DNA of 64,000 nucleotides, taken from NCBI GenBank assembly GCA_003543215.1, contig DPJD01000001.1:740860-804859 (forward strand), in the 5' to 3' direction. Origin of the DNA: Erysipelotrichaceae bacterium (GTDB lineage Bacteria > Bacillota_I > Bacilli_A > Erysipelotrichales > Erysipelotrichaceae). Positions 42,717 to 51,842 of the stretch are shown here, piece by piece; the first letter of the stretch is position 1, and the number at the start of each line of letters is the position of its first letter. The notes beneath the pieces were generated by a model, which made no database searches, was not told the DNA's origin, and saw only the letters and a list, made by a program, of their open reading frames with translations. The position numbers and the translations under genes were made by a program.

Positions 42717-45411
42717 ATTCCGTAATGACAGCTGCACAGCGTTCACATAAACCATCTTCCGCATGGCTATGTGTCACATTCCAACAGCGTGGACATGTGA
42801 TACCTTCCGCAACCTCCACCTTAACATACGTCTTATCCGCTTCATTCACTTCAATTTGCGATACGATCAACCACTGTGCAAAATTAGGCACATAGGTTTC
42901 AACCAAAGCTTTAAGCTGAGGATTAAGCGAAACGACAAGTTTGGCTTCCAAACTCTTGCCAATGATTTTCTCAGCACGCGCTTCTTCCAAGGCTTTAAAG
43001 ATTTCTGATCTTAACGCAAAGAGTTGAGCCCATGCCTCATGATCGACTTCATTGAGATCCATGACTTCAGGGAAGGTCAAAGTATGAACGGAATCCGATC
43101 CAGGTACGAGGTAATCATGAACTTCTTCCATCGTATGCACCAATACCGGCGCCAACAAGCGATGCAAGGCATCGATAACTGTATGCAATACCGTTTGAAC
43201 TTCACGACGACGCAAACTCTTGGCCTTCTCGATGTATAAGATATCTTTCGTGAAATCCAAATAGTAAGCCGACATCTCATTCGTCATGAAATTACTGATC
43301 GCACTGACCATCGTTTTATAATCAAAATTGCGATACGCATGCAAACTGAGTTTGATGATGCGATTCAATTCATCCAAAATATAGGTATCCACTTTTGGTA
43401 GATCTTTTAAGTCAACTTTATCTTGTTCAGTGAAATCACTGATATTGCCAAGAATGAAACGGAAAGTGTTACGCATTTTCTTGTAGTTCTCAATGACCTG
43501 TTTCAATAGATCATCAGAAATACGTACATCGGATTGATAATCAATCGAACTTGCCCATAAACGCAAGATGTCCGCACCCGACTGCTTCACAACCTTATTC
43601 GGCTCAATGGTATTGCCTAAGGACTTACTCATCTTCTCACCCTTGCCATCCAAGACAAAACCATGGGAGACGACATTGCGATACGGTGAATGACCATGAA
43701 TTGCCGTTGAAATGATCAATGAACTGTTGAACCAACCACGATACTGGTCGGATCCCTCAAGATAGAGATCCACAGGAAGTTCACCACCACGTTCCTTAAT
43801 GACTCCAGTATGTGAAGAACCTGAATCGAACCAGACATCCATGATGTCGGTTTCTTTACGGAAATGTCCTTCTGGACTATCCACATGCGTATAGCCTTCA
43901 GGAAGCAATTCCTTCACATCCCATTCAAACCAGATATTCGAACCATGGGCTCTGAAAAGATCCGCCACATGTTGGAAGACTGCCTTATCCATGATGGCTG
44001 TATTCGCTTCGGTATAAAAGATTGGAATCGGAACACCCCACGCACGTTGACGCGAGATACACCAATCGCCTCGATCCTTGATCATATTATGCATACGCAA
44101 TTGGCCCCATTCTGGCAACCACTTGACTTGATTGATTTCATGTAAAAGTTTTGTACGGATCTTCTCAATAGAAGCGAACCATTGGTCCGTCGCACGATAG
44201 ATGACCGGTTTCTTGGTACGCCAATCATGTGGGTATGGATGCACGATGCTTTCAATTGCCAACAAAGCATTGACTTCACTCAACTTCGTGATGATGGTTT
44301 TGTTCGCATCTTCTACAAACTGTCCGACAAGGAAATCACCGGCTTCAGCTGTCATACAACCTTTATCATCCACTGGACAAAATGCATCCAAATGATACAA
44401 GCGACCGACGTTAAAGTCCTCAACCCCATGCCCTGGAGCCGTATGGACGCAACCGGTCCCATCTTCATCCGTAACGTGATCCCCTAAGATGACCAGCGAA
44501 GTGCGGTCATAGAATGGATGTTTGGTTGTGATGAATTCACACTCAGAACCTTTAAATTCCGCAATAACTTCTGACTCAACGAGTTTGAATTTTTCCAACA
44601 AAGTTGTCATGAGTGCTTTCGCAAAAATCAGATTGCCTTTCTCGGTCTTGACTTTGACATAGGTTAAAGCTGGATTCAAACAGATCGCAAGATTGGCAGG
44701 CAGTGTCCAAGGTGTCGTGGTCCAAATAACGAACTGATCACCCTTCTCAACGATACCTTTACCTTCTACGACTTCAAAAGGCACATACAAAGTCGTATCT
44801 TTTTTATCATGGTATTCAATTTCCGCTTCAGCCAAAGCACTTTCACTTGAAGGACTCCAATAAACAGGTTTCAAGCCTTTATAGATCAAACCATCCAAAG
44901 CCATCTTCGCAAAGACTTCGATCTGATTCGCTTCAAACTCTTTTTGAAGCGTCGCATAGTAATGATCATAATCTCCAATCGTACCCAAGGCCTTCATATC
45001 CGCCATTTGTGTTTGGATCTGTTTCTTGGCATAATCATCACAAAGGGCACGGAACTGCGCCGTACTCATGGTTTTACGATTGTGCCCCAACTTAGAGATT
45101 GCCGTTTCAATTGGCAAGCCATGGGTATCCCAACCTGGGATGAACAAACTTTGATAACCCAACATGTGATGACTACGCACCACCATGTCTTTAAGGGTCT
45201 TGTTCAAGGCATGTCCGATGTGGATATTGCCATTCGCATAAGGAGGCCCGTCATGCAAGACATACGGTTTTTTATCCGCATGTTTCGCTTTCATCGTTTC
45301 ATACAGATTTTGCTCAGCCCAACGCGCTTGAAAACGTGGTTCTTTCTGCGTTAGATTGCCCCGCATTTCAAAATCTGTCTTAGGCATTAATAGTGTATTT
45401 TTATATTCCAT
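42715..45411 (-). CDS. ileS: Isoleucyl-tRNA synthetase
   Basis: Class I synthetase, 898 residues. It shows the HIGH box in GNIHIGHALNKTLKD, the editing domain (WTTTPWTLPANLAI), the KMSKS loop (GEKMSKSLGN) and a C-terminal zinc knuckle (CPRCWNVT and CERC). The ATG at 45411 is preceded by GGAGGG. A T-box leader separates it from divIVA, as in several Firmicutes. Confidence 0.97.
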   Translation of the reverse strand: MEYKNTLLMPKTDFEMRGNLTQKEPRFQARWAEQNLYETMKAKHADKKPYVLHDGPPYANGNIHIGHALNKTLKDMVVRSHHMLGYQSLFIPGWDTHGLPIETAISKLGHNRKTMSTAQFRALCDDYAKKQIQTQMADMKALGTIGDYDHYYATLQKEFEANQIEVFAKMALDGLIYKGLKPVYWSPSSESALAEAEIEYHDKKDTTLYVPFEVVEGKGIVEKGDQFVIWTTTPWTLPANLAICLNPALTYVKVKTEKGNLIFAKALMTTLLEKFKLVESEVIAEFKGSECEFITTKHPFYDRTSLVILGDHVTDEDGTGCVHTAPGHGVEDFNVGRLYHLDAFCPVDDKGCMTAEAGDFLVGQFVEDANKTIITKLSEVNALLAIESIVHPYPHDWRTKKPVIYRATDQWFASIEKIRTKLLHEINQVKWLPEWGQLRMHNMIKDRGDWCISRQRAWGVPIPIFYTEANTAIMDKAVFQHVADLFRAHGSNIWFEWDVKELLPEGYTHVDSPEGHFRKETDIMDVWFDSGSSHTGVIKERGGELPVDLYLEGSDQYRGWFNSSLIISTAIHGHSPYRNVVSHGFVLDGKGEKMSKSLGNTIEPNKVVKQSGADILRLWASSIDYQSDVRISDDLLKQVIENYKKMRNTFRFILGNISDFTEQDKVDLKDLPKVDTYILDELNRIIKLSLHAYRNFDYKTMVSAISNFMTNEMSAYYLDFTKDILYIEKAKSLRRREVQTVLHTVIDALHRLLAPVLVHTMEEVHDYLVPGSDSVHTLTFPEVMDLNEVDHEAWAQLFALRSEIFKALEEARAEKIIGKSLEAKLVVSLNPQLKALVETYVPNFAQWLIVSQIEVNEADKTYVKVEVAEGITCPRCWNVTHSHAEDGLCERCAAVITE

Positions 45412-45600
45412 CTTTCCCTCCATAAAAAAAGCATCCTCTAAGGACGCTTAACGTGGTACCACCTTAGTTCATCTTGCGATGCACTCAACACAATAACGGT
45501 GTGCGCCGTCATTCCTTTTGATCGGAATACAACTTCCAAGTGATGTCCTCATTCAATCCAGTCTTCCTTTCACCCTCCGGAAGCTCTCTACTGCTGGTTA
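45412..45600 (-). promoter_or_regulatory. T-box riboswitch leader of ileS
   Basis: T-box core AAGGTGGTACCACG at 45452-45465 on the minus strand, followed by the AGCGTCC / GGATGCT terminator and a T-run. The specifier ATC (Ile) is at 45542-45544 in GGAC-ATC-ACT. No convincing promoter is seen, so it may be entered by transcription from divIVA. Confidence 0.92.
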
Positions 45601-46092
45601 TCAAACAGGCTCGTCTTGTTCTTTGTCTTTAATTTGACTCAATTTTACTGCTGGAATACGCGGAACTTCAAAGGCTTCGATCGACTCACTCAAACGCTGG
45701 ATCTTATCCAACATCTCCGCTTTGACACCTTGTGCCTCACGACTGATGCGTGCGATCTCAATCAAGATCATCTTCGCTGTCGACAATGCTTCCTGCACGA
45801 TCGAATCCGCATTCTTCTGTGCTGATTGTATCACCGTATTCGCTTCTCGCAAAGCCAAACGCGCGATATCATCCGCTGCTTTCTCACGAACACTGAGTTC
45901 AGAAAGCAAACTATGGTAACGTTCTTTGATTTGGTCCACTTGTTCCTGAGCGTACTCAGTTTGTTTGATGTAACTTTGTAATTGACTTTCCTTGGACTCC
46001 AAATCAAAAGTCAAACGCTCGAGAGCATCATCCACCGCAAATCGGTCATAGCCTTTTTTCATGATCCGAAATCTCGGTTTCTTAGCCTCCAT
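45601..46092 (-). CDS. divIVA: DivIVA-domain protein
   Basis: A 163-residue coiled-coil protein with the DivIVA N-terminal region (RFRIMKKGYDRFAVDDALERL) and long heptad repeats up to residue 130, for binding curved membrane at poles and septa. The sepF-divIVA-ileS order is the same as in Bacillus, but the genes ylmE, ylmG and ylmH are missing between sepF and divIVA. A GGAAGGG ribosome site precedes it. Confidence 0.88.
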   Translation of the reverse strand: MEAKKPRFRIMKKGYDRFAVDDALERLTFDLESKESQLQSYIKQTEYAQEQVDQIKERYHSLLSELSVREKAADDIARLALREANTVIQSAQKNADSIVQEALSTAKMILIEIARISREAQGVKAEMLDKIQRLSESIEAFEVPRIPAVKLSQIKDKEQDEPV

Positions 46093-46154
46093 TGTACCCT
46101 TCCCCTATCAAAGATGTTCTTATTATGTCATATTCGACTTTTTGAATCAAGCAA

Positions 46155-46550
46155 CTAATTGTCTTCTTCGCCCTCGATTGAAATCTTGCCATGAACACCC
46201 ACACTCTTTGGTGCACACAAGATGACATTATGGCCGATTTTTTGAATCGAACCATCCAAAGCAAAGACAACACCCGTCAAGAAATCAATCGTACGCTGTG
46301 CATATTCACGATTCAAACGGTGTAGATTGACGACCGCAGCACGACGATCTTTAAGATGACGAGCAACTTCTTCCGCTTCATCAAAGGTTCGTGGTTCAAA
46401 GAGAACCATCTTGGTGTCCATACTTACTTTTGAAAACTGCTTATTCGTAGGTTCTTCATAGTCGCTCAAACGAGCGGCTTCGTGTTCATCCAATTCAAGT
46501 TCCTCTTCAACTGGATTAAAAAAGTTTTTTACTTTATCGAGCATTCCCAT
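46155..46550 (-). CDS. sepF: Cell division protein SepF
   Basis: FtsZ-ring anchoring protein, 131 residues: an N-terminal amphipathic helix (MGMLDKVKNFFNP), an acidic linker, and the SepF core (VLFEPRTFDEAEEVARHLKDRRAAVVNL, QRTIDFLTGVVFAL and IGHNVILCAP). It has its own promoter downstream of the hpf terminator and a GGAGG site. Confidence 0.95.
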   Translation of the reverse strand: MGMLDKVKNFFNPVEEELELDEHEAARLSDYEEPTNKQFSKVSMDTKMVLFEPRTFDEAEEVARHLKDRRAAVVNLHRLNREYAQRTIDFLTGVVFALDGSIQKIGHNVILCAPKSVGVHGKISIEGEEDN

Positions 46551-46573
46551 ATCATTTCCTCCAACACATTCTT

Positions 46574-46582
46574 AGTATAGCA
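46574..46582 (-). promoter_or_regulatory. Extended -10 promoter of sepF
   Basis: TGC-TATACT on the minus strand, 23 bases upstream of the sepF ATG with GGAGG between. Confidence 0.55.
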
Positions 46583-46591
46583 CTTCCGTCA

Positions 46592-46617
46592 TAAAAAAAG
46601 GATGGTTTCCCATCCTT
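46592..46617 (-). terminator. Intrinsic terminator of hpf
   Basis: AAGGATGG / CCATCCTT stem with a short loop and seven T on the minus strand. Confidence 0.85.
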
Positions 46618-46621
46618 GATG

Positions 46622-47164
46622 TTATTTTGCCGGACTTGTCTCCAATAATCCATAACCACCATCCAAGCGTTTGTAGACAACCGCCATCTGGTGTTCTTCC
46701 TCATCCGTATAGATGAAGAACGAGTGACCCAACATTTCCATGCGCATGATCGCATCATCCAAACTCATCACTTCTGCACTGATTGTTTTCGTCTTCACGA
46801 CACCAATCGGCTTCACTTCTTCAGTCTTATCGATTTGCTCAATAAACGCCTTCGATAATTTCTCACGATGTTTACGCGAGAGACGTGTTTTTTGACGACG
46901 GATCTGATCTTCTAGTTTATCAATCGCAAGATCAATCGCCGCATAATAATCTTCGTGTGACACCTCTGCTCTCAAGATGGCAATTTTACTTAAAATCGTC
47001 ACCTCAACCTTCAAACTATTTGGATACACCTTCACAGAGACATTTGCGGGTGTGTCCTCTTCGATCAAGAAGTACTTCTCAAGAAACGAGAGTTTCTTCT
47101 GTGTGGTTTGAAGCATTGCTTCGGTAATCGTCACATTCTTTCCATGGATATGAAGTTTCATCAT
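46622..47164 (-). CDS. hpf: Long-form ribosome hibernation promoting factor
   Basis: A 180-residue two-domain protein. The N-terminal domain (MKLHIHGKNVTITEAML, then KVEVTI) blocks the decoding centre; the C-terminal domain (VVKTKTISAEVMSLDDAIMRMEMLGHSFFIYTD) dimerises ribosomes into 100S particles. The ATG at 47164 sits 5 bases after AAGGAGG; the frame extends upstream but without a ribosome site. Monocistronic by its terminator. Confidence 0.95.
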   Translation of the reverse strand: MMKLHIHGKNVTITEAMLQTTQKKLSFLEKYFLIEEDTPANVSVKVYPNSLKVEVTILSKIAILRAEVSHEDYYAAIDLAIDKLEDQIRRQKTRLSRKHREKLSKAFIEQIDKTEEVKPIGVVKTKTISAEVMSLDDAIMRMEMLGHSFFIYTDEEEHQMAVVYKRLDGGYGLLETSPAK

Positions 47165-47182
47165 CACTTCCTCCTTACACTT

Positions 47183-47188
47183 ATTATA
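47183..47188 (-). promoter_or_regulatory. -10 box of hpf
   Basis: TATAAT on the minus strand, 18 bases upstream of the ATG, ahead of the AAGGAGG site. Confidence 0.5.
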
Positions 47189-47256
47189 CGAGCTTTTTAG
47201 TAAAGAAAGAGTCTTTTTGCACAAAGTCTTTTATGGTAGAATATGGGTAACCGTGC

Positions 47257-48198
47257 TTATGGCTTCAAATGTTTCAAAAAGAACGCTTCAACGTTGCCCC
47301 AGGCAACTTTTTTTATTTCAACTTCATTAAAACCAACTTCTTTTAAAGCATTGATCAAATTCTGAGACTGTGAAGCATCCTGTAGATCCGATGCCATTGA
47401 AGCTCTTCCAAAATTCCCTTCTAGAAAATCCATATAATCAAAGCCGATTGCTAAATGATTGATGCCACCCAACTCTTTAATGTGTAAAGCATGCAAAGCA
47501 AGTTGGTTCGCTGTTTGTAGTGATTCATCCTTACTGACAAACCAGCGTGCTGCGACCAGGCCGATCAAACCTTCCTTTTGAATCAAAGCCTTGATTTGTT
47601 GGTCCGTTAAATTTCGATCCACATTGCTCAACTGACGAGAATTGCTGTGGGTTGCGATAACGGGTTTCGAGCTTGTCTCCAAGACATCCCAGAAACTCTT
47701 CTCATTGGTATGGGAGACATCAATGATCATATTCAATTTATTCATGTGTTGTATGGCGCGTTTGCCTAATGTGCTCAAGCCCCTCAAAGGATTCCCTTTG
47801 ACACCTGTCGCTAGTGCATTCTCGTCATTCCAACATAAAGAACCGATGCGTGCACCTTGGTCATACAACCAATCTAAATGTGCTTCTGGTTCATCTTCAA
47901 TGAAACACATCCCTTCAATGGTAATCATCGCGTTCAGACGATCTTCACTCAAGGTTCCTCCCTTATAGAAGTGGAGTCGATCTTGGTTCTGTTCAAGCTC
48001 TTCGCGTAATGCACTGACCATGGATTGCGCCGTTTGCCAGTTCTCATGACCCTCAAAAAAACAGGCCATTCCCACACCTGAAACATTGCCTTGGGCAAGT
48101 TTATCCAAATGGTAAGTCTTTAGAATATCCTTCTCGCCTTTTAATTTCTTACTTAAGACATCCATCCCGATGTCCGCATGGAGATCAAAGATTTCCAT
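47257..48198 (-). CDS. Peptidase M19 family dipeptidase
   Basis: Zinc dipeptidase of the renal dipeptidase type, 313 residues. Metal ligands are visible as H-x-D in FDLHADIG at the start, Glu in ITIEGMCF, His in VIATHSNSRQLSNVDRNLTD and a late Asp in IGFDYMDF. It may recycle dipeptides, including D-amino-acid forms. The start is uncertain: ATGs at 48198, 48204 and 48216 are in frame. It overlaps the upstream gene by 14 bases. Confidence 0.87.
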   Translation of the reverse strand: MEIFDLHADIGMDVLSKKLKGEKDILKTYHLDKLAQGNVSGVGMACFFEGHENWQTAQSMVSALREELEQNQDRLHFYKGGTLSEDRLNAMITIEGMCFIEDEPEAHLDWLYDQGARIGSLCWNDENALATGVKGNPLRGLSTLGKRAIQHMNKLNMIIDVSHTNEKSFWDVLETSSKPVIATHSNSRQLSNVDRNLTDQQIKALIQKEGLIGLVAARWFVSKDESLQTANQLALHALHIKELGGINHLAIGFDYMDFLEGNFGRASMASDLQDASQSQNLINALKEVGFNEVEIKKVAWGNVEAFFLKHLKP

Positions 48199-49159
48199 GC
48201 TCATATACCGATGCATAAAAACGCATCGCTCCTGCATCTTTCATTCCTGTGTCATAACTTCGATCACGGATCAAATCATCCAATGTCGTTTGTTTATTGT
48301 TATATAGAATATCATTCAATCGATACAAAACAGCTTGACCCAATAGGACAGCTTCATGATACAGATCTAGAAAGCTCTTATCGGATACATCACCTGATAC
48401 CGGATGCATCCACGGTTTATGATTTAGATTCAAGATATCATGTTGAGTATCCACTTCACCAATGACCATATGACTCGAGTATTTCCAATCCAAGTCCATT
48501 ATGCGTTCGATGCCTTGAATCACTGGAAACTTAAGCGTATGGGGATCAAACAACCATTTGGCTAGGGTATACATGCTTTCCATGGACTCCGCATAAATAT
48601 CTGTTGAAACATCTTCTTGGTGTGTTCTTGAAACGATTTCACGATAATAGGCCGCAAGTCGCTCGCGATCTTCTGCTTTTGATTGGACACAGTCAAATGT
48701 TCGAGTCGCATCCAAACGATAACCCTTGATCTGTTGAACCATGATCGTATCAATCATGGATTCAAATCGATAATGCCAATACTTGGTCTTGCCACCGATC
48801 TCACCACTCCGATTGAACACAAACGGATGTGCTTTTACATCCAAGGACCAATGCATCAAATGACCTGCAAGATATGCAATCAAGATTTCATTGTCTTCAC
48901 TACTCTTGATGATGTTGATGGCATTTTGATAAAAAGCATTGATGTTTTTTGTATGTACCTTGTTGCCAAGATCATAGATGGGCTTACCTAAAGCCGCATC
49001 TTGCATTGGTAATGCCTTGTAATAGAACAGGAAGTCAGGACCACTGGTCGCCATTGAAAAGACCTGTGGATACTTCAAGATAATTTCTTTGAGTTTGATG
49101 GCTTCTAAATCTTGCAAGACATCATTTGCCATCAAGGCATGTGTCAGTATATTTGGCAT
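48185..49159 (-). CDS. Zinc-dependent phospholipase C-like protein
   Basis: A 324-residue protein with the PLC-fold start MPNILTHALMAND and the metal-binding block AYLAGHLMHWSLDVKAHPFV near residue 95. No signal peptide is seen, unlike secreted phospholipase C toxins, so it is probably an intracellular member of the family whose substrate is unknown. It has a GAGGG ribosome site and precedes the dipeptidase in the same unit. Confidence 0.8.
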   Translation of the reverse strand: MPNILTHALMANDVLQDLEAIKLKEIILKYPQVFSMATSGPDFLFYYKALPMQDAALGKPIYDLGNKVHTKNINAFYQNAINIIKSSEDNEILIAYLAGHLMHWSLDVKAHPFVFNRSGEIGGKTKYWHYRFESMIDTIMVQQIKGYRLDATRTFDCVQSKAEDRERLAAYYREIVSRTHQEDVSTDIYAESMESMYTLAKWLFDPHTLKFPVIQGIERIMDLDWKYSSHMVIGEVDTQHDILNLNHKPWMHPVSGDVSDKSFLDLYHEAVLLGQAVLYRLNDILYNNKQTTLDDLIRDRSYDTGMKDAGAMRFYASVYEHGNL

Positions 49160-49168
49160 AAACCCTCC

Positions 49169-50617
49169 TTATACCAGCGTCTTCAACCATTGGTAGACTT
49201 TGACCATCGCCAAGGTATCCATGCGACAGTAACTCAACAAGGCTTCCCTGACTTCGTCCTGTTCTTCGTCATCACTTAGGTTGCGATAATGGTAAACCGC
49301 ATCCAATCCATGACTGATCGCTAGTTTTTCATAGGACAATTCTGGGTTAACGGCTTCAATGATGCGTTTCAATGAATACGCTCCTTTCATCTTGGAATCA
49401 TAGACGATACCATCAATGAAGATCAGCGCAAGATCCACAAAACGATCAATAACAGCTTGTAAAGCACTTTGATATTGAGGAAACTGTTCGGCAAGTTGAC
49501 GCAAACGTATCGCTTCAGCACCAAATGCATTGTAAGCAAATAGAGGTCCCTCCGCTGGTAGATGATTTAAGAGTGACACAATAAATTCTTCACGGCAATC
49601 GCCTTGCCCAAGAAACTCACGATGATGAATCAAACCATCCTCAATCGTATGTAAAGAATATTGGAAACAAACGACATCCAGTGGTCGCATTTGCGGATAC
49701 GGTGGAATGCCAAAGGTATCCCACTCAAAATCCACGAATGAGAGTGTCTGTCCTTCGTATTTATCAAGCCAGTGATTCAAAGCTCTTTGATCGACAAAAC
49801 GACCATCCAAATGAGCAGCCATGATCTGTGCATATTGCGCCTTGCTCAACATCAACTCTTCAACGGGAATCTCAGTGATACTTGTCTTACCTTCCGCGAT
49901 CCAAGCTTTGCGATCCACTGCGGAAAAGTGATAAATGGAATCATCTGGAAAATGCATATCTTTGAAGCAGGTATTGAAATGATCACATTTGATGGGATTG
50001 GGACAATCATCCAATGTGATGGGATAATCTACTCTAAGACGCGTTTGTTCCATGCTCGCTAAGATGTCTGTGTAGTCCTTGTGTTTCTTAGATACGATGC
50101 CATAGACATCCCCTTGCACATGTCCACTTTGTTTAACGAAATCACTGGATAAGTTGAAGCATCGATCGACATCCAACTCATCTTGACGAACATACTCTTT
50201 ATTAAACGTCATGATGTACATCTTGTGGATTTTTATACCCAATTCATTTAAAACCCAAAAATGATTGGCATAATAAGACGCATCTTCAATCTTTGGCCAA
50301 GTCGACATGGATGTGAAATAGACATCATAGCCTTCTTCAACTCGATGAAGGCCAGGTATTTTAACTCTTAATCCTTTTGCTTCAAAGCGGAGATTGAAAC
50401 ACCATTCATTCGCCTGAATCGCATTCAAACTATCGTGTGCATCCATACCTTGTCTACCCGAAAAATAATCCTTTACATCCAGTTTCTTTATCAACATCTG
50501 GTGCATGGGTTCCAACATCGAGATGAACGAATGGAACGCTTGACGACGCTCACGTGTACTCAACCAATAGATTCGAGGGCAAAAACGAAAGCTACGCAAA
50601 TCCGAAATATGAACCAT
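49169..50617 (-). CDS. Two-domain nuclease-like protein (Cas4-like N-terminus plus DUF2779 DEDD exonuclease)
   Basis: A 482-residue protein. The N-terminal half looks like a Cas4/AddB-type PD-(D/E)xK domain with four possible Fe-S cysteines (C13, then C205-x5-C211-x5-C217). The usual catalytic E-x-K after the conserved Asp reads F-T-S (DVYFTSMST, near residue 101), so this domain is probably inactive. The C-terminal DUF2779 half keeps acidic residues of an RNase H-fold exonuclease: VDFEWD near 296, RFVDLALIF and YCRMDTLAMV. Start overlaps ald as TAATG. Confidence 0.75.
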   Translation of the reverse strand: MVHISDLRSFRFCPRIYWLSTRERRQAFHSFISMLEPMHQMLIKKLDVKDYFSGRQGMDAHDSLNAIQANEWCFNLRFEAKGLRVKIPGLHRVEEGYDVYFTSMSTWPKIEDASYYANHFWVLNELGIKIHKMYIMTFNKEYVRQDELDVDRCFNLSSDFVKQSGHVQGDVYGIVSKKHKDYTDILASMEQTRLRVDYPITLDDCPNPIKCDHFNTCFKDMHFPDDSIYHFSAVDRKAWIAEGKTSITEIPVEELMLSKAQYAQIMAAHLDGRFVDQRALNHWLDKYEGQTLSFVDFEWDTFGIPPYPQMRPLDVVCFQYSLHTIEDGLIHHREFLGQGDCREEFIVSLLNHLPAEGPLFAYNAFGAEAIRLRQLAEQFPQYQSALQAVIDRFVDLALIFIDGIVYDSKMKGAYSLKRIIEAVNPELSYEKLAISHGLDAVYHYRNLSDDEEQDEVREALLSYCRMDTLAMVKVYQWLKTLV

Positions 50618-51717
50618 TAGATAAAGGCCTCAAATTTGAGGTTGAACGCTTCTGCAACTGCCGCATTGGTCAAGCGACCTTGATAGGTATTGATGGCACT
50701 TAAGAGGTTCTTATTTTTTATGATCGCACCTTTCAAGCCATAATTCGCAAGCAATAGACTGTATTCAAGCGTCGCATTGTTCAAGCCTAAAGTGGACGTC
50801 ATTGGGACGCTACCTGGCATATTGGCGACACAGTAATGGATGATTCCTTCTACGACAAAAGTAGGATCCAAGTGCGTGGTTGGATGTGTGGTTTCAAAAC
50901 ATCCGCCTTGATCCACGGCGATGTCGACAATGACCCCACCAGCTTGCATCTTCTTCAAATCTTCGCGCATGATGAGTTTTGGTGCTTTGGCTCCAGGAAC
51001 CAAGACAGCCCCAATAACCACATCCATGCTTGGCAAGAGCTCTAAAATCGTCGCATGTGTTGAGAAACGCGTCTTGATTTGGAAACCAAATTCACTCTCC
51101 AATTGTTCCAAGCGATTGATATTCTTATCCAAAAGGTAGACATCCGCACCCATGCCCAAAGCAATCTTCGCCGCATTTTTTCCTGCGACCCCTGCGCCTA
51201 TGATCATGACCTTGGCTTTCATGACGCCTGGTAATCCACTCAACAACAACCCCTTGCCACCAAAAGGCTTCTCGAGGTATTTTGCGGCCTCTTGGATGCT
51301 CAAACGACCAGCGATTTCGCTCATTGGTTTAAGTAAAGGCAAACTTCCATTGACATCTAGCGTCTCATACGCCAAAGCACTCATCTTACTTTCCAATAAA
51401 GCCTTGGTCAAAGCTTCATCCGCAGCCAAATGCAAATACGTAAACAAGATGAGATCTTCTCTAAAATAACGATATTCACTTTCCAAAGGTTCTTTGACTT
51501 TGATGACCAAATCCACCTTCGACCATACTTCTTCAGCTGTCTCTAATACAACAGCGCCATAGTGCTCATAATCTTCATTGGAAAATCCAGACCCAATGCC
51601 CGCATCTTTCTCGATATAAACCGTATGACCATGATCGATAAAACTCTTCACATGCGCGGGAATCAGACCTACGCGATATTCTTGATTCTTAATCTCTTTG
51701 ACACATCCAACAAACAT
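50617..51717 (-). CDS. ald: Alanine dehydrogenase
   Basis: NAD-dependent interconversion of L-alanine and pyruvate plus ammonia; 366 residues. Motifs: VKEIKNQEYRVGLIPAHV, LFTYLHLAAD, the dinucleotide site IIGAGVAGKNAAKIALGMGA near residue 172, and VDIAVDQGGCFETTHPTTH. It may feed L-Ala for wall synthesis or assimilate ammonia. GGAGG site 7 bases before the ATG. Confidence 0.95.
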   Translation of the reverse strand: MFVGCVKEIKNQEYRVGLIPAHVKSFIDHGHTVYIEKDAGIGSGFSNEDYEHYGAVVLETAEEVWSKVDLVIKVKEPLESEYRYFREDLILFTYLHLAADEALTKALLESKMSALAYETLDVNGSLPLLKPMSEIAGRLSIQEAAKYLEKPFGGKGLLLSGLPGVMKAKVMIIGAGVAGKNAAKIALGMGADVYLLDKNINRLEQLESEFGFQIKTRFSTHATILELLPSMDVVIGAVLVPGAKAPKLIMREDLKKMQAGGVIVDIAVDQGGCFETTHPTTHLDPTFVVEGIIHYCVANMPGSVPMTSTLGLNNATLEYSLLLANYGLKGAIIKNKNLLSAINTYQGRLTNAAVAEAFNLKFEAFI

Positions 51718-51741
51718 AGTTTGTCCTCCACATTTGCTTTC

Positions 51742-51750
51742 ATTTTAACA
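51742..51750 (-). promoter_or_regulatory. Extended -10 promoter of ald
   Basis: TGT-TAAAAT on the minus strand, 24 bases upstream of the ATG, with GGAGG between. Confidence 0.5.
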
Positions 51751-51816
51751 TAGCAATTCAGTGTTAAAATAGAAGTCCTAGAAAAACACCTACTTTTAAA
51801 AGAAAATATTCCCACA

Positions 51817-51842
51817 AAAAAATAAGGTCGCACTGTGCGACC
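51817..51842 (-). terminator. Intrinsic terminator of the flavodiiron gene
   Basis: GGTCGCA / TGCGACC with a 3-base loop, followed on the minus strand by TTATTTTTTTG, directly after the stop codon. Confidence 0.85.

Noticed and set aside
44944..45354. 136-codon plus-strand frame inside ileS
   Set aside because: Antisense to the HIGH-box region of ileS; no independent coding evidence.
47225..47256. Plus-strand TGG-TAGAAT promoter-like box
   Set aside because: No plus-strand gene follows; it is antisense to the dipeptidase gene and probably chance.
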